Assembly (NCBI GenBank): GCA_002428445.1
Contig: DIWJ01000058.1
Coordinates: forward strand, 21,094-85,093
Direction of reading: 5' to 3'
From: Syntrophaceae bacterium UBA6109
GTDB taxonomy: Bacteria; Desulfobacterota; Syntrophia; Syntrophales; UBA6109
Length of the DNA stretch: 64,000 nt
Of the stretch, positions 45,023 through 54,351 are shown piece after piece (positions within the stretch are counted from its first letter, which is position 1; each line of letters opens with the position of its first letter). The position numbers were made by a program, and so were the translations under genes. The notes under the pieces were generated by a model. That model did not search any database, was not told where the DNA came from, and was given only the letters and a program-made list of their open reading frames with translations.

Positions 45023-45057
45023 AAAGGCCATGGGCGGAAAAAGCCCATGGCCTTTTT
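45023..45057 (+). terminator. Attenuator terminator of the leucine operon
   Basis: A 13-bp perfect stem AAAGGCCATGGGC / GCCCATGGCCTTT with a 7-base loop, followed by T and then ATTTT. It lies between the leader peptide and leuA. I see only a 6-bp competing pairing (TTTAGG at 44986-44991 with CCTAAA at 45020-45025), so the antiterminator is not clearly resolved. Confidence 0.9.
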
Positions 45058-45091
45058 ATTTTGTGAAAAAGCGGTGCGAAAGGAGATTTCG

Positions 45092-46639
45092 ATGGATACG
45101 AAAAAGGAAAGGATCATCATCTTCGACACGACACTCCGGGACGGGGAACAGTCGCCCGGCGCCAGCATGAATCCCGACGAGAAGCTTCGGATCGCGCGGC
45201 AGCTGGACCGGATGGGCGTCGACGTCATTGAGGCGGGTTTCCCGATCGCCTCCGAAGGGGATTTCGAGTCGGTCCGGCAGATCGCGCGGGAGATCAGGAA
45301 TTCCCAGGTAGCGGGCCTGGCGAGGGCGAACTTCCTCGACATCGACCGGGCCTGGGAGGCCGTCCGCGAGGCGGCCCATCCCCGGATTCACACCTTCATC
45401 TCTTCCTCCGACATCCACCTGCAGTATCAGCTCAAGAAGAGCCGCGAACAGGTCCTGAAAGAAGCGCGCGCGGCGGTGCGGCGGGCGCGGGGCTTTACGG
45501 AGAACGTGGAATTCTCGCCGATGGACGCGACGCGTTCGGACTGGGACTATCTGTGCGAGATGGTGGAGGCGACGATCGAGGAGGGCGCGACGACGATCAA
45601 TATCCCCGACACCGTCGGGTATGCCGTCCCCGAGGAATTCGGAAACCTCATCTCCTACCTTTTCGCGAAAGTGCGAAACATCCGGCAGGCCGTGATTTCC
45701 GTGCACTGCCACAACGACCTGGGTCTGGCGGTAGCGAATTCGCTGGCCGCCGTCAAGGCCGGCGCCCGGCAGATCGAATGCACCATCAACGGCATCGGGG
45801 AGCGGGCCGGCAACACCGCCATGGAGGAGGTCGTCATGGCCCTGGCGACGCGCAAGGACTTCTTCCACCTGCAGACCCGGATCAAGACCAAGCACATCTA
45901 CCAGACCTCGCGTCTCCTCACGCAGATCACCGGCATCGCCGTCCAGCCGAACAAGGCGATCGTCGGTGCGAATGCCTTCGCCCACGAATCGGGTATCCAC
46001 CAGGACGGCCTCATCAAGGAGAAGATCACCTACGAGATCATGACGCCCCAGTCCGTGGGCATTTCCGACAGCCACATGGTTCTGGGCAAGCACTCCGGGC
46101 GGCACGCGGTGTCCGAGCACTTGAAGAAGATGGGACATCAACTGACCGCCGAGGAATTGAACAAGGTATTCGTCCGTTTCAAGGAGATCGCCGACGCCAA
46201 GAAGGAAGTCTTCGACGAAGACCTCGAGGCGATCATCTTCGAGGAGCTCTATCGCCTGAAGGACAAGTACAAGCTCCTGTATCTTAATGTGGTCAGCGGC
46301 AATGTGGCCATTCCCACGGCGACGATGCAGATGCTGGTGGACGGACAGACCGTCCAGGACGCGGGCTTCGGCAACGGTCCCGTGGACGCGACGATCGCCG
46401 CCATCCGCAAGATCACCGGGACGAATTACGATCTCGTCCGTTACGCCGTGACGGCAATCACGGGAGGCACGGATGCCCTGGGCGAGGTGACGGCTCAGCT
46501 CAAGTTCGACGGCAAGACGGTCACCGGGCGCGGCGCGCATCCCGACGTCATCGTCGCCTCCGCGACGGCCTACATCAACGCGCTGAACCGCCTGGAGTGG
46601 ATGAAGGGCGACAGGAAGAAGATTCAGGTTGAAGAGTAG
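45092..46639 (+). CDS. leuA: 2-isopropylmalate synthase
   Basis: 515 residues from ATG 45092 (AAAGGAG upstream). It condenses acetyl-CoA with 2-ketoisovalerate, the first step of leucine synthesis. The TIM-barrel begins [16 protein letters not shown] (metal-binding Asp and Arg), the HxH metal ligand is in [15 protein letters not shown], and [19 protein letters not shown] is the HMGL signature. Residues about 390-515 are the regulatory LeuA dimer domain, containing the leucine feedback site (for example [20 protein letters not shown]). Transcription is probably attenuated by the upstream leader. A longer in-frame upstream start (45047) lies inside the terminator. Confidence 0.96.
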   Translation: MDTKKERIIIFDTTLRDGEQSPGASMNPDEKLRIARQLDRMGVDVIEAGFPIASEGDFESVRQIAREIRNSQVAGLARANFLDIDRAWEAVREAAHPRIHTFISSSDIHLQYQLKKSREQVLKEARAAVRRARGFTENVEFSPMDATRSDWDYLCEMVEATIEEGATTINIPDTVGYAVPEEFGNLISYLFAKVRNIRQAVISVHCHNDLGLAVANSLAAVKAGARQIECTINGIGERAGNTAMEEVVMALATRKDFFHLQTRIKTKHIYQTSRLLTQITGIAVQPNKAIVGANAFAHESGIHQDGLIKEKITYEIMTPQSVGISDSHMVLGKHSGRHAVSEHLKKMGHQLTAEELNKVFVRFKEIADAKKEVFDEDLEAIIFEELYRLKDKYKLLYLNVVSGNVAIPTATMQMLVDGQTVQDAGFGNGPVDATIAAIRKITGTNYDLVRYAVTAITGGTDALGEVTAQLKFDGKTVTGRGAHPDVIVASATAYINALNRLEWMKGDRKKIQVEE

Positions 46640-46689
46640 GGATAGAATCGTGTAAGGGAACCGTATGACTTTGAGGGGGTAGAAACGCT

Positions 46690-47952
46690 ATGGGCATGAC
46701 CATCACCGAAAAGATTCTTTGCAGCCACACGAAGCACCGGGAAGTTCGACCGGGAATGATCATCAATGCGAAGGTGGACATTGCGCTGGGCAACGACATC
46801 ACGGCGCCCATCGCCATCAGCGAGTTCCGGAAGGCCGGGGGAAAGAAGGTATTCAACCGCAGCAGGGTGGTCCTGGTGGCGGATCATTTCACCCCGAACA
46901 AGGACATCAGTTCGGCCATGCAGACGAAGACCGTGCGGGATTTTGCGCGCGAGCAGCGCCTCGAACATTATTACGAGGGCGGCGAAGTCGGCGTGGAGCA
47001 TGCTCTGCTCCCCGAAAAGGGTATCGTCCTGCCGGGGGATCTCGTGATCGGGGCAGACAGCCATACCTGCACCTATGGCGCACTGGGGGCCTTTTCCACG
47101 GGCGTGGGAAGCACGGACCTGGCTGCCGCGATGATGGCCGGCGAGGCGTGGCTCCGTGTTCCGGAGACCATGAAAGTCGTTCTGCACGGAAAGCTGCAGA
47201 AATGGGTTTCCGGAAAGGACCTGATCCTCTATCTCATCGGACGAATCGGCGTCTACGGCGCCCTCTACAAAGCGCTGGAATTCACGGGAAACACCGTCGC
47301 GAAGCTGACCATGGCCGACCGCCTGACGATGTCCAACATGGCCATCGAGGCGGGAGGGAAGAACGGTATCTTTCCACCCGATGAGGTCACGCGGGCCTAC
47401 GTCGAGGGGAGGGCGAAACGGAAGTACGCTTTTTACAAGTCCGACCCCGATGCGCAGTACGCCGAGGTCATCGATATCGATGTTGCGAAGGTCGAACCTC
47501 AGGTTTCCTTCCCGTCCCTGCCTTCCAACGCGCGGGCGATCAGCAAGGTCGGAAAGGTGAAGATCGACCAGGTGGTCATCGGGTCATGCACCAACGGGCG
47601 CATCGAGGATCTCCGCGTGGCCGCGAAAATCCTGAAGGGGAAGAAGGCGGCGCCGGACGTGCGGCTCATTATCATCCCGGCGACGCCGCTCATCTACAGA
47701 ATGGCCATGGAAGAGGGGCTTTTCGATATCTTCCTCAAGGCGAACGGACTGATCAGTCCGCCGACGTGCGGTCCATGCCTCGGCGGTCATATGGGAATTC
47801 TCGCCGAAGGCGAGCGGGCCGTGGCGACGACGAACCGCAATTTCGTCGGCCGCATGGGGCATACGGGCAGCGAGGTATACCTGGCGAGTCCCGCCGTGGC
47901 GGCGGCCTCCGCCGTGCTGGGAAGAGTCGGCGGCCCGGCCGAACTGAAATAA
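46690..47952 (+). CDS. leuC: 3-isopropylmalate dehydratase large subunit
   Basis: 420 residues. [4Fe-4S] ligands are in GSCTNGR and [10 protein letters not shown], with [20 protein letters not shown] upstream. It isomerises 2- to 3-isopropylmalate with LeuD. The start ATG is preceded by GAGGGGG. It lies 50 bases after leuA and 36 before leuD, a normal leuA-leuC-leuD order; leuB is not included. A sequence paralogue serves the catabolic cluster at 31368-32630; the two share length and cluster motifs but differ in substrate-contact segments. Confidence 0.94.
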   Translation: MGMTITEKILCSHTKHREVRPGMIINAKVDIALGNDITAPIAISEFRKAGGKKVFNRSRVVLVADHFTPNKDISSAMQTKTVRDFAREQRLEHYYEGGEVGVEHALLPEKGIVLPGDLVIGADSHTCTYGALGAFSTGVGSTDLAAAMMAGEAWLRVPETMKVVLHGKLQKWVSGKDLILYLIGRIGVYGALYKALEFTGNTVAKLTMADRLTMSNMAIEAGGKNGIFPPDEVTRAYVEGRAKRKYAFYKSDPDAQYAEVIDIDVAKVEPQVSFPSLPSNARAISKVGKVKIDQVVIGSCTNGRIEDLRVAAKILKGKKAAPDVRLIIIPATPLIYRMAMEEGLFDIFLKANGLISPPTCGPCLGGHMGILAEGERAVATTNRNFVGRMGHTGSEVYLASPAVAAASAVLGRVGGPAELK

Positions 47953-47988
47953 AGAAGATCTTGCGATCACCGGACAATGGAGGTGAAC

Positions 47989-48507
47989 ATGAAATATCGC
48001 GGCAATGTATGGAAATTCGGAGACAACATCGACACGGACGCGATCATTCCCGCCCGCTATCTGAACACGTCGGATCCGAAGGCGCTGGCCGAACAGTGCA
48101 TGAAGGATGCGGATCCTGACTTTGCGAAGAAGATGAAGGTGGGCGATATCATCGTCGCCGGCGCGAACTTCGGGTGCGGATCATCCCGGGAACATGCGCC
48201 GATCGCCATCAAGACCGTGGGGCTTTCCTGCGTCGTGGCCAGGACCTTCGCGCGGATCTTCTTCCGCAACGCCTTCAACATGGGCCTGCCGATTTTCGAA
48301 TCGGACGAATTGTGGGCGAAAGTCAAGAACGGCGACGAGATCGAAATCGACACGGACAAGGGCGAGATCCGGATTCTGAGCCGCGGGGGCAAGCCGGTCA
48401 CATTCCGGCCCGTGGCGCCCTTTCTTCAGCAGCTTGTGGCCAACGGCGGATTGATGGCCGACCTGAAAGCGAAGAAGGCGCGAGCGAAGAAATCGTCCCG
48501 CGCCTGA
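47989..48507 (+). CDS. leuD: 3-isopropylmalate dehydratase small subunit
   Basis: 172 residues from ATG 47989, preceded by GGAGGTG; an ATG four codons earlier overlaps that site and is unlikely. Conserved elements: FGDNIDTDAIIPARYLNTSD (specificity loop with YL), ANFGCGSSREHAPIAIKTVG and FARIFFRNAFNMGLPIFES. It forms the swivel domain of isopropylmalate isomerase with LeuC. The tail ends in a Lys-rich stretch (KAKKARAKKSSRA). It is the last gene of the operon, followed by a strong terminator. Confidence 0.94.
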   Translation: MKYRGNVWKFGDNIDTDAIIPARYLNTSDPKALAEQCMKDADPDFAKKMKVGDIIVAGANFGCGSSREHAPIAIKTVGLSCVVARTFARIFFRNAFNMGLPIFESDELWAKVKNGDEIEIDTDKGEIRILSRGGKPVTFRPVAPFLQQLVANGGLMADLKAKKARAKKSSRA

Positions 48508-48525
48508 CCGCTGGAAACGCAAAAG

Positions 48526-48565
48526 AAAGGGCGCCCGCCGTTTTCAACCGGCGGGCGCCCTTTTT
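48526..48565 (+). terminator. Bidirectional terminator after leuD
   Basis: Perfect 15-bp stem AAAGGGCGCCCGCCG / CGGCGGGCGCCCTTT with an 8-base loop and TTTTT on the plus strand. The minus strand has TTTCTTTT after the stem, so it also serves the convergent TRAP operon ending at 48603. Confidence 0.95.
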
Positions 48566-48602
48566 CTGTTTCATCTCCCCTGTCCTCGGTGTTTCCCGAA
48601 TG

Positions 48603-49112
48603 TCAGATCTGCTGTCCCGGCGAGGACTCCTTCGTCTGCGGCGCCAATCCTGATTTGAGCAGGACCCCGTACTGGAGACCCAGCAGGATGAAGCCGACCG
48701 GGAGAAAAAGATACGGGATGAACATGGGCGTGCCCAATGACGTGGACATGCGGTCATTGTGCTGCCATGCCTGCCAGGTCATGACGGAACCCTTCCAGGT
48801 CATGGCGGCGCAGAAAAGAATCCCCGCCAGCCCGCGCAGGATGGGCAGGCGGTCGACAAATCTCCGCGGCAGCCGCTCCGTAAGGAACGTGACGCGGATG
48901 TGCACGTTGGAAGCAAGGACGTCCGCCGTAGGAATCGTGCAGAGGAAGAGGAGGAGGAAGGTGTTCACCTCCAGCGCCCAGTGGGTAGGGGCGGCGAAGA
49001 GATAGCGCATCATCACGTCGTAGAAGATGCTCACGACCATGAAGACCATCGCCGCCTGGCCCAGGATTCCTCCTGCCAGCGACATTCTGGGAATAAACCC
49101 CGGTGCACTCAT
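48603..49112 (-). CDS. TRAP transporter small permease (DctQ type)
   Basis: 169 residues with four hydrophobic helices, the DctQ layout, starting MSAPGFIPRMSLAGGILGQA and including the conserved ANVHIRVTFLTERLPRRFVDRL, typical of DctQ. It lies 8 bases after the substrate-binding gene. Unusually, the order on the minus strand is large permease, binding protein, small permease; the more common order is P-Q-M. The substrate is a carboxylate-like anion of unknown type. Confidence 0.85.
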   Translation of the reverse strand: MSAPGFIPRMSLAGGILGQAAMVFMVVSIFYDVMMRYLFAAPTHWALEVNTFLLLFLCTIPTADVLASNVHIRVTFLTERLPRRFVDRLPILRGLAGILFCAAMTWKGSVMTWQAWQHNDRMSTSLGTPMFIPYLFLPVGFILLGLQYGVLLKSGLAPQTKESSPGQQI

Positions 49113-49119
49113 ATCCTGA

Positions 49120-50166
49120 TCAGCCTTTTCCCAATGCGAGGTTGATGGCCTTCTGTCCCACTTCCTCGCCGATCTGCTTCTTCCACCAGGCCCACACGGG
49201 CTGGCTCTTCTCCTGAAAATCCTTCAATTCCGCGCTCGTGGGTTTGAAGACCTTGAGGCCCACTTTTTCGAGGTGGGGCCAGAACTGCTCCGGATAGAAT
49301 TTCTTGTTGATGGTTGCGGCATAGGTCTGATCATACCATTTGGCCGCATCCCAGAAGGCGGCCTTGACCTTGCCGGGCATCTTGTCCCATTTGTCTTTCA
49401 GGAAAAAGATGGAAATGGAAAATCCCGTCATCGGCAGCTTGTAGCAGTATTTCACCTGCTCGTAGATCTTCCGTCCCATGATCGTGCTGATGTTCGCCAG
49501 GGTCGCATCCACCGTTCCGCGCTGCACGGCAAGATAAAGCTCCGAGGAGGGAATGCGCGCACCGCCGACGCCGTAAGCCTTCAGAACTTCTTCCGCTTCG
49601 AAACTGACGGTCCGGATGCGTTTCCCCTTCAGGTCCGCGAGGCTGGCGATCTTGTTGCTGCCGCTCCAGATGTACTCCGGCTCCAGGATGCCGCCGCCGG
49701 CGGTCAGCATGAAGGTGTTGTCCTTGGCGAGGACGTCGTTGATAAGTTTCCACAAAGGGCTCTCCATCGCCAGGCGCTCTCCGTGTTCGTACAGGTCCTC
49801 GCAGAGACTGGGCAATCCCGTGATTCCCAGGATGGGGTAATTCCGGGTGATGTAAGATGTCGTGTGAAACATGAACTGGATCGTTCCCGCCCGCAGCGCC
49901 GACACCTGCTCGTCGGTCTTCACAAGTGTTCCTGAATCGAAAAAGTCCATCTTCATGAGGTCGGGATACTTCTTCAGGCGGTCAATGAAAGCCGCGATCG
50001 GCGGGAAAAGGTCCTTATATCCCGGCGTCAGGTAGGTCACGCCGGTATAGGTCGGCACGCTCGCCGCTGATGCGCTGGCCGTCCATCGATCGGAAAGACC
50101 GAGCATGGCGACGCCCGCTCCCGCCCCTGCCGTTCGCAAGAAATCCCTACGTGATAATCCTTTCAT
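49120..50166 (-). CDS. TRAP transporter substrate-binding protein (DctP type), Tat-exported
   Basis: 348 residues. The N-terminus MKGLSRRDFLRTAGAGAGVA has a consensus twin-arginine signal (SRRDFLR), so it is exported folded. The mature part has the DctP fold with the ligand-Arg region (GKRIRTVSFEAEEVLKAYG) and a LYLAVQRGTVDATLANISTI segment, typical of the family. The substrate-binding Arg indicates an organic anion. It is encoded between the large and small permeases. Use of Tat rather than Sec is less common for TRAP proteins. Confidence 0.88.
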   Translation of the reverse strand: MKGLSRRDFLRTAGAGAGVAMLGLSDRWTASASAASVPTYTGVTYLTPGYKDLFPPIAAFIDRLKKYPDLMKMDFFDSGTLVKTDEQVSALRAGTIQFMFHTTSYITRNYPILGITGLPSLCEDLYEHGERLAMESPLWKLINDVLAKDNTFMLTAGGGILEPEYIWSGSNKIASLADLKGKRIRTVSFEAEEVLKAYGVGGARIPSSELYLAVQRGTVDATLANISTIMGRKIYEQVKYCYKLPMTGFSISIFFLKDKWDKMPGKVKAAFWDAAKWYDQTYAATINKKFYPEQFWPHLEKVGLKVFKPTSAELKDFQEKSQPVWAWWKKQIGEEVGQKAINLALGKG

Positions 50167-50205
50167 CGTTTCCTCCTCCGGGGTCGTCCCCCTTCTTCAA
50201 GAGTT

Positions 50206-51504
50206 CTATTTCACCAGACTGGGCAACCACAGGCTCAAAGACGGATAAAGAGTAAAAATGAGCAGACAAAGGAGCTGGATCAGCAGGAAGGGGATGCTGC
50301 TCTTGATGATCTCCTCCAGCGTCAGCGACGGGACACAACTTTTCAATGTGTAGAGATTGAGGCCCACGGGGGGCGTCACGACAGCCAGTTCGAGATTGAT
50401 GACCAGGATGATCCCGTACCACAACGGGTCAAAGCCCAGGGCATTGATCAGGGGCAGCAGGATCGGGGTGGTGATGACGATGAGCGAGGCGGCATCCACG
50501 AACATGCCCCCGGCGATCAGGAGGGCCTGGATGGCGAGCATCAGCACCATCCGGTGCAGATGGAGATCAATCAGAAAATTGCTCAGCATCTCGGGGACGC
50601 GGATCATGTTCAGATAGTCGCCGAAGATCTTGGCGCAGCCGATGATGAGCATGATGGCCACGCTGATGCGCATGCTTTCTTTCAGGATCTGCAGGCTTCG
50701 GCGCAGGTCCATGTTGCGGTAGGCAATGCCGGCGATGACGAAAGCGCCGACGACGCCCACGGCCGACGCCTCCGTCGGCGTGGCGACTCCCGCATAGATC
50801 GAACCCAGGACCAGGAGGATCAGGACACCAACGTGCCAGACGCTCGCCAGGCTGGACCATCGTTCCTTCCAGGTAATGTCGGCGCCGTCGCCCCGGGGGG
50901 CAAGCTCCGGGGAAATCATCGTCCGGATGAGGACATAGAAGCTGAGCATGAAGGCCAGCGCCAATCCGGGGACGATGCCGCCGATGAAGAGTTTGGCGAT
51001 CGACTCGCCGGTGATCGCGCTGTAGATGATGAAGGGAACGCTGGGGGGGATCAGCATCGCGAGGGCGCCCGCCGAGACGACAGCTCCCGCGGCGATCTTG
51101 CTGGAGTAGCCCCGTTTGAGCATCTCCGGAACGGCCATGGAACCGATCGCCGCGACGCCGGCGACGCTCACGCCGCTCACCGCACCGAAGACCGTGCAGG
51201 CGCCGATGGAGGCGATGGCAAGGCCGCCGGGAAGCCAGGAAAGCCACCGCGTCGCCATCGTGTACAGGTCGCCGCCGATGGGGCTCTTGGCGAGGATATG
51301 CCCCATCAGAACGAACAGCGGGAGGGCCAGCAGTTCGAAGGTCGTTTCCTGGCCGAAAAAGGAGGTTGCGGCCAAGGTGAGCGCATCGGGTCCGCGGAAA
51401 AGAAGAATCCCAAGGACACCCGCCAGACCCAGGGATATAAAAATATCCACGCCCAAGGCGATGAGGACCAGCAGCAGGACAACCACGATCAGAGACGTCA
51501 GCAA
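50206..51504 (-). CDS. TRAP transporter large permease (DctM type)
   Basis: 432 residues from a TTG start at 51504, chosen because GGAGGGG lies six bases before it and the protein then begins with LLTSLIVVVLLLVLIALGVD, the usual DctM start. The in-frame ATG at 51588 would add a 28-residue hydrophilic leader. About 12 helices; GQETTFELLALPLFVLMGHIL, YSSKIAAGAVVSAGALAMLIPPS and EASAVGVVGAFVIAG are diagnostic. It couples Na+ import to substrate uptake. Confidence 0.88.
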   Translation of the reverse strand: MLTSLIVVVLLLVLIALGVDIFISLGLAGVLGILLFRGPDALTLAATSFFGQETTFELLALPLFVLMGHILAKSPIGGDLYTMATRWLSWLPGGLAIASIGACTVFGAVSGVSVAGVAAIGSMAVPEMLKRGYSSKIAAGAVVSAGALAMLIPPSVPFIIYSAITGESIAKLFIGGIVPGLALAFMLSFYVLIRTMISPELAPRGDGADITWKERWSSLASVWHVGVLILLVLGSIYAGVATPTEASAVGVVGAFVIAGIAYRNMDLRRSLQILKESMRISVAIMLIIGCAKIFGDYLNMIRVPEMLSNFLIDLHLHRMVLMLAIQALLIAGGMFVDAASLIVITTPILLPLINALGFDPLWYGIILVINLELAVVTPPVGLNLYTLKSCVPSLTLEEIIKSSIPFLLIQLLCLLIFTLYPSLSLWLPSLVK

Positions 51505-51771
51505 ATGAAACCCCTCCCGCGTTGGAGAATAGGCCGAGCGAATTGCTGGCAACGGGCCAGTCTTATGAAAATCTCTCTCGAATGTCAACAGGATTCGCAG
51601 CTTGGCTGACCGGAGAATCGGGCCGGAGACCCTGCCGGGGAAATGGCTCGCGGTGACCGTGCAAAAGAAGGACGGCCTGTCAGTCGCGAGACCGGCTCAG
51701 ACAGCATCTTTTTTTGACAGCCCCTGCGAGTAAGGGGCAGGCCAAGCGCTTGGCAGGGAAGAAAAGATTTC
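51505..51771. other. Intergenic region with a LacI-like palindrome and possible small RNA
   Basis: No protein gene is supported. At 51741-51754 there is the perfect 14-bp palindrome GCCAAGCGCTTGGC, whose AAGCGCTT core is like LacI-family operators. A TTGACA at 51718 and a strong plus-strand terminator at 51772-51802 suggest a short plus-strand transcript, but no convincing -10 is visible. No LacI-type regulator is in the window. Confidence 0.35.
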
Positions 51772-51802
51772 CCCCGGAAAGCGGTCCTTTCCGGGGTTTT
51801 TT
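51772..51802 (+). terminator. Rho-independent terminator facing the GntR gene end
   Basis: Stem CCCCGGAAAG / CTTTCCGGGG with a 5-base loop and a run of six T that overlaps the GntR stop codon. No plus-strand protein gene precedes it. On the minus strand it would end the GntR transcript with a weaker T tract (AAATCTTTTCTT). Confidence 0.8.
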
Positions 51803-52556
51803 ATTTCACGCTGTCCGCGTCGATGACGACCGTATCCTTAAGCACGCTGCGGTCGCCGCGATGGTAGGTGTGGGTGACGGCCAGCGGCGTGCCGTCGGTC
51901 AGGCGGTAGATGTACTCCACCAGGAACAGGGGATCGCCGAAGCGGATCTGCAGATTACCGGCCAAGTCCATATCGGCGGTGGTGGCTTCGACCTTCTGAT
52001 CGATCCGGATGGCCGGCAGCTTCTTTTCCGTCAGCAGGATTTTCAAAAATCTCGTATTGCTGAATTTCCGGTAGACCGATTTCCTGAAGAGGGCAGGCGA
52101 AAAGTAGTTGAAGATGTAGGCCAGGGGCTGGGAATCGAGTTTCATGACGCGGCGCACCTTGATGACGGTTTCCATATCGGCCGGAAGATTCAGGATGCTC
52201 CGGACGAATTCGGGGCAGATCGTTTCGACGATCTCCAGCACCGCCGCCGCCTGCTTTCCTCTCGCCTCGTAGACCTCATACCAGTCCCAGAAATTCTTTG
52301 CCGAGATCTGCCGGACGACCAGCGTCTTCGTCGGCTTCTGCACCTTTGTGCCGACGCCGCGCTGGCGGACGATGCATCCCTCCCGGGCGAGAAGTTCCAT
52401 CGCCTTTTGGATCGTGATGTTGCTCACGCCGAATTCCTCGGAGAGCCTGTGCGAGGGGGGGATGATGAAATCCGGCGGATACTGTCCGGAATTGATGCGG
52501 CCGCGGATCGTCTGTGCGACGCGATAATAGAAGGAGGTGCCGGTTTCCTTGTTCAT
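51801..52556 (-). CDS. GntR-family (HutC/UTRA) transcriptional regulator
   Basis: 251 residues from ATG 52556 (GAGGCGGGAC upstream); a longer in-frame start at 52664 lacks any family match. Residues about 1-75 are a GntR winged helix (RLSEEFGVSNITIQKAMELLAREG, then a wing RQRGVGTKV); residues about 90-251 are a UTRA effector domain (ending TDGTPLAVTHTYHRGDRSVL). Regulators of this type sense a small metabolite, often a substrate of neighbouring enzymes. It directly follows the FAD-protein/PrpF operon on the same strand, separated by a hairpin, and is likely its regulator. Confidence 0.88.
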   Translation of the reverse strand: MNKETGTSFYYRVAQTIRGRINSGQYPPDFIIPPSHRLSEEFGVSNITIQKAMELLAREGCIVRQRGVGTKVQKPTKTLVVRQISAKNFWDWYEVYEARGKQAAAVLEIVETICPEFVRSILNLPADMETVIKVRRVMKLDSQPLAYIFNYFSPALFRKSVYRKFSNTRFLKILLTEKKLPAIRIDQKVEATTADMDLAGNLQIRFGDPLFLVEYIYRLTDGTPLAVTHTYHRGDRSVLKDTVVIDADSVK

Positions 52557-52574
52557 GTCCCGCCTCAGGAGGAA

Positions 52575-52615
52575 ACGGGAGTTCGGAAAAGGATTTCCCC
52601 TTTCCGGAACTCCCG
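52575..52615 (-). terminator. Long hairpin between the FAD-protein gene and the GntR gene
   Basis: ACGGGAGTTC-C-GGAAAGGGG pairs with CCTTTTCC-GAACTCCCGT (about 17 bp with one bulge). It lies just after the flavoprotein stop on the minus strand and before the GntR start. The T tail (GTTTCC) is short, so it may allow some read-through. Confidence 0.55.
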
Positions 52616-52673
52616 TCGGGTTCTCTGCCCGCCATTTACGGCATCCCGGTCGTGGAATTGTCAAATGGCTCCG

Positions 52674-54338
52674 TTATGCATCGCCCGGGGGTCTGGTGAT
52701 GACGGTCTCCTGTCGACCCCGGCGCTGGAAGAGGATGTTCTTCCGCCATGCTTCGCTTGTTTCGGGGTGATCCTCGCGGTTGTGGGCGCCGCGGCTTTCC
52801 GTCCGGAGAAGCGCCGCCTGCAGGATCAGCCGCCCCACCGTGAAGATGTTCAGCGTCTCAAAAAGACCGGCCAGTTCGCGGAAGGATCGATTTTCCGCCA
52901 CGCGCAGGGAGCCGACCTTCTTCTGACCGATCTTGTCCAGGACACCGAGCGCTTTGCGCAATCCCTCTTCATTGCGGATAACGCCGGCATACCGGCTCAT
53001 CGTTTCCGAAATTTCTTTTCTGACCTCGCGGTAGTCGACCCCGCCGTCGCGGCTCCAGAGTGCGGCAGCCTTTTCGACTGCCGCCCCGGCCGACCTGGGC
53101 GAAGGAACGGGTGGATTCGCGGAGCGAGCCCGTCCCGCCGCCTGCGCTCCTGCGATGGCACCGAAAACCTGCGTTTCCGTGAGGGCATTTCCGGGCAGGC
53201 GGTTGGCGCCCATGGTCCCGGACTGGGCTTCGCCGGCCGTAAAAAGTCCCGGGATACCCGTTTCGCAGCGCTCATTGATGACGATGCCGCCCATGAAATA
53301 GTGGGCGCCGGGCGCCCATTCGTAGGGCTGCCAGGTCGGATCAAAATTTGACGCGGCGCAGGACTGCATGAAGGCCTTGAATTTTGCGAGCTGTTCTCTG
53401 GGGGCGCCGGAGAAGTCTCCGTAGACGCCGCCATGGGGGGAGGACCTTCCCTCCAGGATCTCCTTCTGGGTGCAGCGCGCCACCTCGGCGCGGGTCACCT
53501 GTTCCGCTTTTTCGGGGTGGTACTTCTTCATGTAGCGCTCGCACAGGCCGTTGTAGAACCGTCCGCCGATGGTCACCCCGCCGTCGGCAGGCGGCGCCGT
53601 GCCCCGCATGGGCGCAGGGTGGATCATGCAGGCCCGCATCTGGACGAATTCCATATCGGAGAGGATCGCTCCCGCATCGTAGGCCAATGCGCACCCGTCG
53701 CCCGTTATGCCGGGCACGTTGGTGGTCAGGGAAAACAGGTACCCCGCACCGCCGGTTGCGATGATGACGGCCTTTGCTTCGAGCGTCAGGAGGGCTTCCC
53801 TGTCGATCTCCAGGGCAACGGCGCCGCAGACGGCGCCGTCCTCCAGCAGGAGATCGGTCACCATCACGTGTTCGAGGATCTCGATGCCGAGCCGCGCGGC
53901 TTCCGCGACAATCCCCTTGAAAAATCCGCCTTTATACCGGCCACCGGCGACGATCGCCCGGGGAAGGGCGTGGCCTGGATAGGAAAAGAAATCGAACTTT
54001 CCGTCCATCTTGTCGAATTCCGTGCCGTAGCGCTCCACGTCCAGCGCCCGCTCGGGCCCGAGGTCGGCAAGCAACCGGACCAATTTGGGATTGTTGAGAT
54101 AGTGCCCGCCTCTGAGAGTGTCTTCGTAATGGGTGTCGCGGCTGTCCTTGCTGTCGATGGCCGCGGTGATCGCGCCCATGGCGATCGCCGTGATACAGCC
54201 TGCGGGGTAGTCGCCCTTGGATACGACGAGGACTTTGGCGCCGAGGTTGCGGGCCTCGATGGCGGCGCGGAGCCCCGCTCCGCCGGCCCCGATGATAAGG
54301 ACATCTGTCGAGATCTTACGCTGTTTCAATGTATCCAT
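52674..54338 (-). CDS. FAD-dependent fumarate-reductase/succinate-dehydrogenase-like flavoprotein
   Basis: 554 residues. The FAD-binding Rossmann start DVLIIGAGGAGLRAAIEARN (about residues 13-32), the active-site HYFMGGIVINERCETGIPG and the GLFTAGEAQSGTMGANRLPGNALTE segment are those of the SdhA/FrdA/aspartate-oxidase superfamily. The His that anchors FAD covalently in SdhA (RSHTxAAEGG) is replaced (AGCITAIAMGAI), so FAD is probably non-covalent. No iron-sulfur or membrane subunits are adjacent. Neighbours (PrpF-like, GntR, MFS) suggest oxidation or reduction of an unsaturated or saturated dicarboxylate; tricarballylate dehydrogenase is one possible analogue. Confidence 0.8.
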   Translation of the reverse strand: MDTLKQRKISTDVLIIGAGGAGLRAAIEARNLGAKVLVVSKGDYPAGCITAIAMGAITAAIDSKDSRDTHYEDTLRGGHYLNNPKLVRLLADLGPERALDVERYGTEFDKMDGKFDFFSYPGHALPRAIVAGGRYKGGFFKGIVAEAARLGIEILEHVMVTDLLLEDGAVCGAVALEIDREALLTLEAKAVIIATGGAGYLFSLTTNVPGITGDGCALAYDAGAILSDMEFVQMRACMIHPAPMRGTAPPADGGVTIGGRFYNGLCERYMKKYHPEKAEQVTRAEVARCTQKEILEGRSSPHGGVYGDFSGAPREQLAKFKAFMQSCAASNFDPTWQPYEWAPGAHYFMGGIVINERCETGIPGLFTAGEAQSGTMGANRLPGNALTETQVFGAIAGAQAAGRARSANPPVPSPRSAGAAVEKAAALWSRDGGVDYREVRKEISETMSRYAGVIRNEEGLRKALGVLDKIGQKKVGSLRVAENRSFRELAGLFETLNIFTVGRLILQAALLRTESRGAHNREDHPETSEAWRKNILFQRRGRQETVITRPPGDA

Positions 54339-54351
54339 GGTCGATCCTTCG

